In this document: piece after piece, positions 50,701 through 60,270 of the stretch
Layout: every line of letters starts with the position of its first letter
How positions within the stretch are numbered: position 1 is the stretch's first letter
Source of the DNA: Cylicocyclus nassatus
Lineage: Eukaryota > Nematoda > Chromadorea > Rhabditida > Strongylidae
DNA: 64,000 nt
NCBI GenBank assembly: GCA_958299035.1
Contig: CATQJL010000316.1
Location: 48,729,585 to 48,793,584, forward strand
Reading direction: 5' to 3'
Position numbers and translations under genes: made by a program
Notes under the pieces: model-generated
Databases searched by the model: none
The model's input: the letters and a program-made list of their open reading frames with translations, nothing else
Told to the model about the DNA's origin: nothing

Positions 50701-53700
50701 TTACTCAAGAACGGCTCAGAATTCAGCCTGTGGCTACGCTACAGACGACGTGAAAATGGAGGAATTAGGTTGACGATGCAGAATCCTACAACATCATCTT
50801 TGTAATCTCACATCACACTGGAAAACTTCTGGACAGTCTACTCTGGTTTAAGCTTTGAAACCAGATATAAAAATTCATACACTTTTGATCATGCTTAGGA
50901 CCTTAGATTGTTTCAAGTGGCGCCTGCAGCTTGTGAGGTGCTTGTCACTCTTTCATTAATCTGTAACACTTCATTTATTCTGTGATAGAGCTCCCTGACT
51001 CATTATTTTTCATTCAAGCACCAGAGGCCGTATTCATTATTGATACCTTGAGGTAAATTCAATTCCAGGTAGTTTTATCACTCATTATCAGTGATAAAAC
51101 TATATGATAATGAGTGATAAAATAAAACTATCTGGAAGTAGGATTTACCTCAAAGTATCTGATGAATACGAAAACTTATTGTTAGAAAACTCAGAAAACT
51201 TTTGAATGTCATCATGGTCGCGATTTTTCCCTTCAATATTCAGCTCCAACAATGTCTGGATGGAGGTGTTCCGCAGAGATTAGACAGACATCTATAGAGT
51301 TTAAAGGCTTTGAACCTTGCGAAGTGAGCAAGATACGGTAGAAGAAGTACATGTTGAATAATTGGGCCGCTCTGAAAGTTCCTCCCGTTTTTTTAGCTGT
51401 TATAAGAACACGTGTTAATGATAGGCGAACGTGCCAAGAACTGTTCGGCTCAGCCTTTCTCTTTTCAGCAGTCATATTTACGAAGTGATTGCTAACAATC
51501 GCAGAAATTTCGAGCCTTTTTACCATGCACGGTGGCAGTTTTGCAGATGTTTTGTTCTGAACTTTTGGAAGAGATTTGAGGCCGATGGATAGAGTAATCA
51601 TAGTCAATGAAATAACTTTTTCAACATCTCCATATTGATTTTTGAAATATTGATATCATTAAATTCCATACTTGGTCATCGCAAACATTGTGGAACATTT
51701 CAAAGCAAAAGAGTCTGAGCAGTCTTTGTAGTTTGGTTAGATTGAACATTTATTTTTGGTTCAATTTAGTACACAACAACATGTATGATAAGAGTTTCTG
51801 TAGAGTCTCTGTTTCTGATAAGTAATAGAGTTTATAAGTGAAATAAAGAGTTTGAAAAAAATTGAAATCACTACTATTTGGAGAACCACTTAGCCCAGAT
51901 TTAGGTGTTAAGAGTTTGCGAAAAGTTTACAAATAGAGATTAGATTCTATCGGTCTTCCCAACTTTTTAGAAAATCACGATTTTGTTGAAATATTTCTCT
52001 TCATTAGCTCATGCCAATATTTCAACATCGATGCTTTGAGCGCTATGACGCTATGACAAAGCGCATATTTTCTTCTTTAAAGTATCGAATCGAAAAAATT
52101 TCAAAGCGGGGGAGCTTAAAGTGTTTTGAAATTTTGATGCAAGACACATGACCATAACGAGCTCAGAATATCATACCAAGTGAAACATGTTACCCATCAG
52201 ACTAATTTCTCAAGCTTCAGACTTCCATCAAAATCCGATTGAAGACTAAAGCTTAGAAAGCCGAAATTCAATCCGTGAAAATCGAGCTTTTGAAGAAGAG
52301 GTAGTGAAATGATATCATTTGCTTCATACAAAAAGCACCACGTGTTTATAACATCATTCTTTTTTCCTTGAAGATGTATCTGCTGTTATCCGGATGACGA
52401 TTGGCGTGAGGTACCAGAAGATTTGGTTGTAACCTGCTAGATTTCCGGTATCGCTCCCTGCCTCCCCCAGTTGCCCTAAGTGGTCTGACGTAGCACATGA
52501 CCATTGACCTAGTCACCTATCGCACTTCCTTCGGTGACTGCGTATGTTTCCCCTTGGGTAACTGCTCACAAATGAAATATGTGAATCATGAGATCGCATT
52601 AGATAGTAAAGTTTTGAGTCATCTTTATTAGCGCTTGCTTTTGCATTAGAAGGGAAACCCCGAGGCTTAAAAAGCGTGTGAGCGGAGAACGCTCAAGCCG
52701 CTTTTTTGCACCGGGAGGGGGCGGAGTTTGCGCTTGCGGCTTCGATTTATATGTTCACAGCGCAGCTGTTTCGCCTGTACTTTGCGGTTGATGGCATCAG
52801 TGACCGGTTACCCTACATTTCATGTTCATCCATTTTATTAATCGTTATGAACGTTAGCTTACAGTCAAGACGAGGCTTGCTTGACACTGGTATATTATCT
52901 GCATCCCTTCATATTTTGCAAGTTTTAAGACTTGGAACTTTGCGGGGCTCCAAATTCTAAATTTGTAGTGAATTTCAGCCTTCATTTTTCATCTTCAATC
53001 CTCGAATTGTCTTCTCTTAGCTGCTATTTTTTATTGAGATTAAGCTGCCATTTCGGAAGTCACTGACTCTATTTTCATTTTGAGCGTTCGAAGATACGCC
53101 TTCTCCTAAAATTCAAAGCTTCAGAGTCTGATCGTTTTACTTACAGCGCTCACCGATCGATATGGAAGCTAAAATGCTTTACGAAGAAGCCTGTACAGGC
53201 TGCCGACGATGCCGTCCTCCTGTAGTTTTTGAGCCACCTGCATGGCGATGGTGGCATATTCTCACAGGCCCACCACGATATCAGGAACCGGAAGGTTGGC
53301 AACCTGTCCATTTTTTTAGAATTTATGGTTTCGATCATTTCAGCGACGAAAGACTATTCTAATGTTGTAAATGAGAAGTGTGGGCAAGTGAATGAAGTAG
53401 ATCTGAAAGGCACCGATCTGTTGATAGAAAATAATTTGCAAGAGGTGAGCTACGTGAGATTTTGCTATCATCAACAGCATTTATCAAATTGGTCAGGTGT
53501 TTGAATGCCAAATGGTGCAGTTCTTATAATTTGCGTCTATGTGCAGGCTTTGCAGTCAAGAATGATGTTTACTGCTTCAATCAAAGCAAAACAGGGGCAG
53601 TTGATTTGTGGCAGTGCTGGCATTTTGTATTTTGTAGCATACAAAGCAGAAAAGTGTGTCACCATTTAGAAATGCACGAATGGGGTTTCCCTGACAATGA

Positions 53701-54701
53701 GACAGGGCCAGATTAGTTTTTATCAGATGGATTGATCATACGAACGCTAAGACGTTCTCTAATCCTTCCCGCACAATAAGGAATTAATGTTTGACTAGTC
53801 GATTTATCGGTATTGTGGTTTCTCTTTCTAAGAAATGATGCAATATGTCGAATCGTGACATTTACAGATTCTGCTGACTTCCATAAAATTCATAAGCTGA
53901 CTTTTTCCAACGGTAAAAGATAAGCAGTATTTTTAGAAACTGTCTTCTACACAGATTGACAGATTCACATACGCAAGCATTTTTAGCGTTTGTAAAAACT
54001 AGTTGCAAGAAATAAAAAAGGGTGGAAAAGAAGTGAAGGTTGATATAGGCAAATGCAAAAAGTGATAGTATAGTTGGATGGTTATCATTTTTTGCATCAG
54101 TTCCAGCGTGTGATTGATTGTTGCTAATCTACGAAACGAAAATGCTCGAATTCAGCGAAAAAAATCTTTGAAAAATGAAAAATTCAAAAACGTAAAGCAT
54201 TCTGTGAAATACTTCTATTCCAATTTTCCAGAATTTCTTATATAAACTCTATGGTGTAAAACCTGCAGAAATTGTGGTTCCTTTTGTCCGTTTTGAGCCT
54301 AATTTCTTTATTATAGGATTCATCTTGCCTACGTGTACGTATGGGAGGAACGGAAGCTGGTCGAAGTGGTGTAATTGCGGATGGCTGGAAGCGATGTTCA
54401 GCAAATCGCGTAGGAACTAGTAACAATGACGAATTCTATACCACTGACCTACTAGCGAAAGCAATAACCCTCACTTTCGTCAAAATACCAGTGAGTTTTG
54501 CCCGCTTCGCGTTTCTGATAAGACTTTATTCCTGATGATTCATCGCTTTTCCGCTTTCAGGAATTCATTCATAGACTCTACGTGTCAAGTGATCGATTAG
54601 ATGAGAAATTGGATGGTAAAAAAATCAACATCAAAAGTACAGACCGAAAACTTGAGATGTATTTGCCGAATGCGATCCGTTTCGATATCGATTCTCTATA
54701 G
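32733..54701 (+). CDS. agk: Acylglycerol kinase, mitochondrial (AGK), 11 exons
   Basis: Lipid kinase of the diacylglycerol/sphingosine kinase superfamily. It phosphorylates mono- and diacylglycerol in mitochondria; the mammalian protein is also a TIM22 import-complex subunit (family knowledge). Exons: 32733-32842, 33463-33527, 33581-33711, 35452-35576, 35631-35713, 35772-35863, 35928-36077, 53147-53294, 53344-53444, 54317-54490, 54561-54701. They total 1320 nt, or 439 residues plus TAG; human AGK has 422. All phases agree. The N-terminus is basic and then hydrophobic (KKKTIFAGFLLYLGGK), like the human membrane-anchoring start. VVGGDGTLGTVVTGIL carries the GGDGT nucleotide-binding motif at residues 128-132. 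The segment GDVGAGWFRHIEERRRKLWY matches human TGLRWGSFRDAG..KYWY. The C-terminal exons match human VWKDVQLSTIELSI and EYEAMPVEVKLLPRKLQFF in position. Intron 36078-53146 is 17 kb. Confidence 0.92.
33712..35451. other. agk intron 3 without recognised features
   Basis: 1.74 kb of AT-rich intron. Short ORFs on both strands have no support, and I see no transposon ends. Confidence 0.45.
36706..37588. mobile_element. Mariner-like non-autonomous element 1
   Basis: 33-bp terminal inverted repeats beginning TTAGGTTGTCCCGAAA, with two internal mismatches, are flanked by TA on both sides (36704-36705, 37589-37590). The 883-bp interior has no intact transposase. It lies in the large agk intron. Confidence 0.85.
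38301..38524. mobile_element. MITE family M, copy
   Basis: GCCTCGGGCATACTTCACGC pairs with GCATGAAGTTGCCCGAGGC. Inner motifs are GATTTCAGTCGCGCCGCGAT and ATCGCGTCGCGATCGAAATC. Confidence 0.8.
38640..39077. mobile_element. Truncated copy of inverted-repeat element E
   Basis: About 400 bp align collinearly with 43,171-43,562 (GGTACAGACCGCAATAATCCGGAA, GATCCACGCGAAGTTTT, CATGCGTCCGAAAACC, TTGCTCACGCGTAGACG, CAGTTGTATACTACATGCC). The right half, including the terminal repeat, is absent here. A degenerate right end is visible at about 37,930-38,000. Confidence 0.7.
39181..39417. mobile_element. MITE family M, best-preserved copy (237 bp)
   Basis: The terminal inverted repeats are about 50 bp, from TTAAGGGCCGGGCATACTTC at the left to GAAGTATGCCCGGCCCCTTAA at the right. 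Both ends carry TTAA, a possible target site. This copy serves as the reference for the family. Confidence 0.88.
39418..40599. other. agk intron segment without recognised features
   Basis: Short ORFs on both strands with no family resemblance. No element ends found. Confidence 0.4.
40600..40843. mobile_element. MITE family M, second subfamily
   Basis: The ends are AGGCCTCGGGCAGAGTTAACG and an inverted CGTGAACTCTGCCTCTGCCCGAGGCCT. The interior contains CGATTCAATCGTTACAAGAC and an inverted counterpart, and matches the copy at 44,749 better than the others. Confidence 0.78.
41661..42640 (+). pseudogene. Reverse-transcriptase remnant (retroelement, Penelope-like or related), frameshifted
   Basis: Frame A (to about 42,020) reads HFWAIDNSRQVIQELN and then YSADFSSLFTNLPHN, the D-x-S-x-L-[FY]-T-N-[IL]-P motif of reverse transcriptases, and KQVRGIHKG. 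The frame then shifts: the next frame reads ASCTPQIADLTLAFMEY and FRYIDDILHMSY, with the catalytic-type YIDD box. An NFLDLTISL motif and a YNKTDNYNFNV..SNIPRS segment follow. The order is that of an RT palm domain. The frameshift lies at about 42,018-42,030. An upstream stop and the lack of an endonuclease or a 5' region indicate a dead, truncated copy. Assignment to the Penelope-like group is by resemblance only. Confidence 0.7.
43150..44097. mobile_element. Inverted-repeat element E, complete copy
   Basis: The ends GTTGATGCATAATTCTTGCA and TGCAAGAATTATGCATCAAC are perfect inverted repeats. Similarity continues inward for about 130 bp (CTACAAGATAGTGC near 43,265 and GCACTATCTTGTAG near 43,977). 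Length is 948 bp, with no transposase recognised. Confidence 0.8.
44171..44211. repeat. Microsatellite (GT)n(CTGT)n
   Basis: TTTTTTTGTGTGTGTGTGTGT followed by CTGTCTGTCCG. It lies beside a sequence of unknown nature in the agk intron. Confidence 0.8.
44749..44954. mobile_element. MITE family M, second subfamily
   Basis: GGTCCCGGGCAGACTTCACGCG and CGCGTGAAGTCTGTCCGGGGCC are inverted ends. The interior shares GCATTCGGTTGTGATA with the copy at 40,600 (which has TATTTCGGTTGTGATA). Confidence 0.8.
45557..45767. mobile_element. GC-rich hAT-like MITE
   Basis: TACAGGGCTTTGCAACCTGAG and its partner CTCAGGTTGAAAAGCCCTGTA are inverted ends. The 211-bp interior is strikingly GC-rich with CpG-dense tracts. 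The CAGGG ends suggest hAT, but no 8-bp target duplication is visible. Confidence 0.7.
46233..47178. mobile_element. Hairpin-centred fold-back element, family A, copy 2
   Basis: Same order as 7673-8853: ACTAGCTGGCTTACCCGG start, ATCGATTTT-bearing units in plus orientation, a central hairpin at about 46,776-46,807 (GCTGATCACCCCCCT / GGGGGTGATCAGC), inverted units, a CAGA microsatellite, and CATTCAGCTTTATATATAAG at the end. It is 235 bp shorter, with fewer units in the right half. Confidence 0.78.
47179..48550. other. agk intron segment without recognised features
   Basis: No gene or element ends seen. A short ATGT microsatellite run occurs at about 48,190-48,205. Confidence 0.4.
48551..48772. 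mobile_element. MITE family M, diverged copy
   Basis: GCCTGAGCATACCTCACGCG and an inverted GCTTGAGTTATGTCCATGACC are degraded ends. The inner GATTTCAGTCGCGACGCGAT and ATCGCGTGGCGACTGAAATC are well kept. Confidence 0.72.
48773..51028. other. agk intron segment without recognised features
   Basis: Only unsupported short ORFs on the minus strand (50,020-50,643). No recognisable domain. Confidence 0.35.
51029..51170. mobile_element. Fully palindromic fold-back MITE (142 bp)
   Basis: The arms run CGTATTCAT...GATACCTTGAGGTAAAT to the inverted ATTTACCTCAAAGTATC...ATGAATACG. They continue through TAGTTTTATCACTCATTATCA and its complement, so nearly the whole element folds on itself. Confidence 0.8.
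51171..53146. other. agk intron segment without recognised features
   Basis: A minus-strand open stretch at 51,233-51,607 has no recognisable family. Nothing else supported. Confidence 0.35.
53445..54316. other. agk intron 9 without recognised features
   Basis: Intron between exons 53344-53444 and 54317-54490. The open stretch 53,462-53,716 is not needed for the frame and resembles nothing I know. Confidence 0.45.
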
Positions 54702-54721
54702 GAGTCGCTTTTTCTGCAATT

Positions 54722-54727
54722 AATAAA
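54722..54727 (+). promoter_or_regulatory. Poly(A) signal AATAAA of agk
   Basis: Canonical hexamer 20 nt after the TAG stop, implying a very short 3' UTR. Confidence 0.75.
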
Positions 54728-55339
54728 TAGAGTTTAGTTTTGCTGAGTATGGAGACTGTTGGCCAGTCATCAGCATGCGATAGTTTATTGTAGCCTTTAA
54801 TTTCAGCTAATCATAGGTTTTGGTAATTTTTCTAAACGCAGTCAGGTTCTGTTGTAATACGAGGTTGTCTATGAATAAGCCTAATGCATTTTGTCAAGCT
54901 CTTAAAAATATTGGTTATGAAATTTTGAATTTTTAGCAAGGAAATTTTTCAATTGGCCTGCAGTCATTGCTCATTTGCATTCTTTCGTCTCCGTTTTTAT
55001 AGGATGATTTTGTGCTATGTGGTTACTGTTTGATTTCTGTTGTTGTTCTGTGGTCCATTCCTTCGCCTAAATGATAAATGATAAGAATTAAGAGTACAGC
55101 GCAACGTTTACGTCAATGGTTTGCCACTGCCTTGTGTTAAACTTCCGACTTCAGATTCCTTCTGAAAAAGTTCAATACTGCGGTAATCTGCTTCATTTTT
55201 AGAAGTTATCGGCTCACAACTTTTTTGAAAGGACTTTTTTGCCCCTAAGTTATACTGCATAAGTTCGCCCTCCAAACTTCTTCCGGCTTGTTCGAAGAAA
55301 GTGGTAAGTGATAATATCGTCATGCTAAATAGGGAAGTA

Positions 55340-56143
55340 TTAGGTTGGAAACTAAGTTTTGCAACTCATTCAATAACTTTTCTCTCACAACATGGCGCAC
55401 TCAAATTTTGCCACTATGTTGGTTATGACGTAAGCTACAAGCGCAGCTGCTGTTCTGCCAAATTCTGACGTCGCAGTGAGGTTACGGTAGTATATGGTAC
55501 GAAGGGAAAAATTATAAAACTCGATAGATTCGGCTAAAACTTGGCATAGGGGGTTATCCGACATGCTGATCACGAGAGCAATACTGAAGTTGCGCGATAA
55601 GGGCTTTTTTGTAAGGTTACTGTAGGTGTACGATATAGGGTTCCCCCCTAAACAAGGAAAGAGGCGTTGATTCAGCAAATAAATATGATATTCGTGTCTA
55701 GCAGGTCGAAGAACCTTGATATGTAAAGACTCGAGGAATTTCGTGGTTCTAACTCCTTAGTCATTGACGGTTGTCCCTAGCAGCCTTGCCTACAGCAACT
55801 GTTTCGAAATTAAAAGGGCGCCAAATCTCGACTTGGCCCTAAATTTTATCTTTTTTGGATGAGCCGAATAAATCAACCTCTAGCAACAATAAGCACACGA
55901 TTCAGGATGATTGCGCATGGTTTAGACTGCTAACAATTTCATTTTGCCTCAAAAGCCCAAAAATTCTCAAAATTCACTAGTTTTCGAAAAATGCCTGAAA
56001 ATTTTCCAATTCGTTTTCAAAGTTCAAGCAACTTTGGTCAGTTGTAGTCCACACTACGCTGTACATATTGCCCAAGTTTGAGTGCGCTACATCCAAAGGA
56101 GTTGAGTTATGAAAGCAGTTGCAAAACTTAGTTTCCAGCCTAA
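55340..56143. mobile_element. Mariner-like non-autonomous element 2
   Basis: TTAGGTTGGAAACTAAGTTT at the left and an inverted copy (one mismatch, TTAGGCTGG) at the right, flanked by TA (55338-55339, 56144-56145). Total length 804 bp. The interior minus-strand ORF is not a transposase I recognise. Confidence 0.85.
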
Positions 56144-56343
56144 TATACCAACTAATCGTATGTCAAGTAGCATACTACGCACACTAACGAAATGGAGTGA
56201 AATGCATACTATTAGGCATTTCGATGAGCTAATTAAATCTGCTTTTGTGAATCTGTTGTAACTGTATTCATTAAAATATTTTCTTAAAAAGGTATGAGCG
56301 TTTAAAATCCGAATTTGGCAAGCATTTAGCAATATACGTTCGA

Positions 56344-57223
56344 GCAGCTAAAAAAACTTTCATGACGAATGCATTTTTTTTCTTCTAGTCAGTTATCACC
56401 ATTTGAATGGACTTCTCTGATGTTAAACTATGAAGCAAAATGATGTTAAGAACGCAATGAGTTCACCATTTTTAAACGAGTTTTCAGCACATAACAAATG
56501 TAAATTTCTAAGTTGTCGAACATGCTTTTGGTGATACATACCTCGTCAAAATCAATCAGTGTGACGTTTTCCGTGTAAGTTTTTCAATGTGCAAGTTCAT
56601 GCAAGGTCTAATTCTTTCCACACGAGTGGAACTGTGGCCCGAGAATGCGATCAAAACTTTGAAAATGAGATCTTTGCAAAAGTTCACGGCTGGAGTCACC
56701 CGGTTGGCTACCAACCACAAAATACCTGTACTAAAAGCTTACAAATCGAACGCATATTTATATTTTCGTTATTCTCCCTTATTTCTTTGCAGACACACAT
56801 TCTGTTGGGATAGCTGTCCGTACGCTGTAAACGGGCTGTTTATCATTATCGTTTATCATTTTGTGCACAGAAATTCTTTCTATATCGCGCTCGACGAGGT
56901 TACATTCGAAGGAAAAATCGTAGAAACTTTCACGACGATTCCATATTACCTTCCCATTGCTTTCTCTTGAGGAAAAAAAATCAATATTTCTTCGCAAAAA
57001 GCGTCGCTGGAAAACTCCATATTTTCGATTTAGAATCATCAATGGGGGCTCTCCGAAATTCCTCAAAAGGGACCCAACCGGTGCTCGCTTTGGGTCGGTG
57101 AATCTAACCACGTGATAATAAATAAAAGTTATGACATTCTTAAGTGAAGCACAGATTATGATGGAAAATTCTAAGAAAACGGGTTGTACTCTATTTGCGC
57201 TTCGCTGAGTCACAGCTAAGCTC
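56344..57223. other. Intergenic DNA with an orphan open frame
   Basis: The longest open frame of the window (204 codons, minus strand, 56,779-57,393) starts inside repeat R2 and runs into unique DNA. It matches no family I know. Without splice or codon-bias support I do not call it a gene. Confidence 0.25.
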
Positions 57224-57580
57224 TTAAAGGCACCATCCAGATTCCCGACTTCCATGTTTTGGTCGTTCCATGGCCTTCTCATGTCCCTGATCCCGAATAT
57301 GAAGTCGAGAATCCGCGAACGAAAACTTCGACAATCCCCGTTGAGGAGAAACCGGGGGCCGCTTCTCCGGGCTGTGATTGGATGGGCGCGCACAGATGGG
57401 CGGCCATTACTGGAGGAAGCGGTGCCGACTTGGGGTTCTCATGCCCTCTTCACTATTCCGAAGCGATTTCTCGTTTCCAAAGCGACATTTTGCGACGTCA
57501 CTTGGGCATTGGACTGATAGAGGGTTCTAGTAGCTGCCAAAAGCTCAAGACCCGTAACCCAGGGTGGACAATGCCTTTAT
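57224..57580. mobile_element. Dispersed repeat R2, copy 2
   Basis: Same motif order as 19,479-19,794. Ends TTAAAGGCACCATCCAG and an inverted GTGGACAATGCCTTTAT give a weak terminal inverted repeat, suggesting a MITE. Confidence 0.65.
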
Positions 57581-59329
57581 TGGAATCACTGACAAAGCCT
57601 CATCTTAAAATATAGCCAATCTAGAAATCCTATTGAGAAGCTTTGAAAGCTTATTATTGACCTTGCATACCATCGCTTTGCGATGATTCAAATGTAAATT
57701 TTTTGCTTCCTTATGTTAACTATGTTTTTCGCTCTGAACATTTTCCGTACACATTGCATGCAAATAAACCAGCTAAGTGGGCCGTCAAATACGTGCTTGT
57801 TTTCTGAACGCATTCAAATGGTGCTTCGATTCGTCTAATCGCTTTTTTATATGCAACAAATCAGATATTCAGCGATGGTGGTGGTGCGGTGACGACAAGC
57901 TATCGGAACGATTGCGCCGATGTATTCTGCTTGTTCGCAAATGGAAGCGATTAGAGGGCAGGCAAAAATCGAAAAAGGCCCAGAAGACTTGGTCTTATTG
58001 TTGGAAAATCGACGCTCCTATATCGAATGGAAGAATTTAAGGATGGGTTCCATAGCTCTTTAGACATGCAAGCAAGTTAGCCACTCATCTTTCCGATATC
58101 ACTTTAGTCCGAGTCAAGGCTTTCATCAGCAGCTATTGTAATTGACTTCTTGTTCTTCCATAAAGAGGACACAATGTTGAGGCAAACCCTCTAGAGTAGA
58201 CCATTCGATTTGCTCTCTGAAAGCTATTTGCACGAAGTATCTCGCCTGGATTGCCTTTTTATGCTTTGGATTCAGCAAGACTCGAAGGCAGTAGCTCGGC
58301 AAAATGGACCTTACCAGATTTTGGTACCTGTTAGAGTAGACTCTCCCCCCCCCCCCCCCCCAAGTACGCTGTGACCGACTTTCGATTCGTGGCGTAAATC
58401 CTAAAATCGTGCTTCAAACGATCTCGGAACTTAGCCCACGAACTTGAAAGTGGGGCTGGGGCTACGTTACGTACTTGAGGAGTCTACTATCTAATAGTAC
58501 CAGAAATAGAAAGGTCTTCTCTACTGCCCACATTCGACTCGATTTACCCCTTCCCTCGTTGTGCTAAGAAAATTGCACTCAAAACGGCCCACAGGGCGCG
58601 ATTTGGCCCGCACTGGCCTATTCGCCGCTTTCCTTACGTCCCCCTCCAGTCGTCGCCCACTTCTCGTCGTTGCTGCTCCTGTGGCGGAGACTAGGGTAAA
58701 AGGCACAAAGTCCGCGGGGCCTTCTGAATAACAGTGTGTTGCGGCATTTCATGCCCTTTGAACCCGTGTGGAATTAAACAGGTTCGGGGACTCCTTCAAT
58801 ATGCAAAAACGACAACCGGATCTTGATGTAGCACTGCCTTCAGCGGGTAAATGTGTCTCAGACTTTGATAAGATTTCAAAATTATGCACAAGCAATAGCT
58901 AAAGAATCACTTGGAACCTACGTAACTCCGTTTTAGGCTTTTTCAAAATCAGACACTATGTATTTACAGAGGGATAATGAAATTCATTACGATTTCATCA
59001 AAGTTTGCAGAATTACTATGCTGAAAAATAAACTATATTTCCAAGAAACTCCACTAAATTGACTCATTTCTTACAATATGGTCTGGCATTGTTTTCTTGC
59101 AACGTTCTACGGAAAATTGTTGATGCAGCTGTGATTGACTGTTCAGGACTTTTTGCGACATCGCTCAGAAAGATGGAAGTCTTGTTTTTCCATGATTATC
59201 AAGAAAAGACAAGACAGTTCGGAGAATTAAGCCTCATTGTTGCTCTACCAAAGAGACTAATATACAGCTTGACCTAAAAAATAAGGTTAAAAAAATCTTT
59301 TTTCCTTGACCTAAACCTTAACCTACAAT
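57581..59329. other. Intergenic DNA downstream of agk
   Basis: Contains a Trp/Arg/Lys-rich open stretch after a good acceptor (ATATTCAG at about 57,861-57,868) that could be an exon of an unknown gene. Also contains a run of 17 C at 58,345-58,361 and a GC-rich patch near 58,520-58,690. No gene can be assigned. Confidence 0.3.
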
Positions 59330-59364
59330 ACCGCTCACACTTTTTGAAAAAAAGACGCGAATGT

Positions 59365-59500
59365 ATGGACATGTACGGACATGTCCATACATGTATGGAC
59401 ATGTCCGCACATGTCCGTACATGTCTGTATGGACATGTCCGCACATGTCCGTACATGTCCGTACATGTCCATACATGTATGGACATGTCCATACATCAGC
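59365..59500. repeat. 10-bp-phased ACATGT minisatellite, left arm
   Basis: ACATGT cores at 59369, 79, 89, 99, 409, 419, 433, 443, 453, 463, 473 and 483: twelve cores at exactly 10-bp spacing, apart from one 14-bp step. The linkers are mostly CCGT, CCAT, CCGC, ATGG or ACGG, so many units read GGACATGTCC. The track is open in several frames on both strands, giving repeated HVRTCPYM/YGHVRTC peptides that are artefacts. Confidence 0.95.
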
Positions 59501-59577
59501 GTCGCGTGGCCATATCTTGCTTCAGAGTGGACGAATTTTGAATACAAAACCACCATTCGATTCAGCTCGGCGCGGAG

Positions 59578-60270
59578 AATCTTCTGATATATAGGAAGTG
59601 GGGGTACGATGTTTACGATATTCCGTTTCCAGTTTTTTCAAATTGTTCTGCGGAGGTCATTTTGCGAATATGTGAAGCAACGGCTACCCAACATAGAAGA
59701 CTTTGCTAAGAACTATTCGATAATACTGTTCTTGTAGATTATTGTCCTTTAAAAAATAGGCTCAGACTTCTTTCCAAAGGAGATAGAAGCGTTGGTGAAT
59801 TTTGGAAAAATCACGCGTTTTTAAATTTTACTCGCCATAATTTCTTTCGGAGTAAGTATATTTTGAATCCGAAAACAGCGCCTTGCTCAATTCATCAAGG
59901 CGAATCTTTTTATATACAGCATGTCCTTGATATTTCGATTTCAGTATTCTTGAATCTTTCTGAGAACGTCTTTTCGCGAAGGTGTAAAGCAGCGAGCATT
60001 GCCTCGAGTAAAATTCAGCAAGGACCTTTCGACAGTACTTTTCCTGTAGATTATGATGTGCTAAATAGTAGCCGCAGATTTCTTTTTAAAGGAAATAGAA
60101 CGGCTAGTGAATTGTGGAAAAATCTTGTCGTCCCAAGTTCTACTCTCCATAGCCCTAGAATACGAAGCTATCTCGCTAAGCGGATGTGAGCTTCGAAATC
60201 AGCAGGTCGCATAACCTCTACGAGCACGTTTTCCGATATGTTCGGGTTATTTCATTTTTTCTCGTTTCAC
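59578..60270. repeat. Diverged direct repeats of about 320 bp inside the left arm
   Basis: GAATCTTCTGATATATAGG (59,578) and GAATCTTTTTATATACAG (59,902) start parallel units. Later blocks of each unit also correspond: CTTGTAGATTATTGTCC with CCTGTAGATTATGATGT, and GTGAATTTTGGAAAAATC with GTGAATTGTGGAAAAATC. A third partial unit follows after 60,180. The translated frames are also similar (SKGDRSVGEFWKN and FKGNRTASELWKN). Confidence 0.7.

Noticed and set aside
50020..51607. Minus-strand gene built from ORFs 50020-50643 and 51233-51607
   Set aside because: No shared domain, no convincing splice chain, and position inside the agk intron. The evidence is too weak.
56779..57393. 204-codon minus-strand ORF, the longest in the window
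   Set aside because: It begins inside repeat R2, overlaps a plus-strand ORF of similar quality, and resembles no known protein. Chance openness is the simpler explanation.
59344..59594. Several overlapping ORFs rich in HVRTCPYM-type repeats, on both strands (also 63726-63986)
   Set aside because: They arise because the 10-bp minisatellite lacks stops in several frames. No start context, splice signals or non-repeat extension supports a protein.
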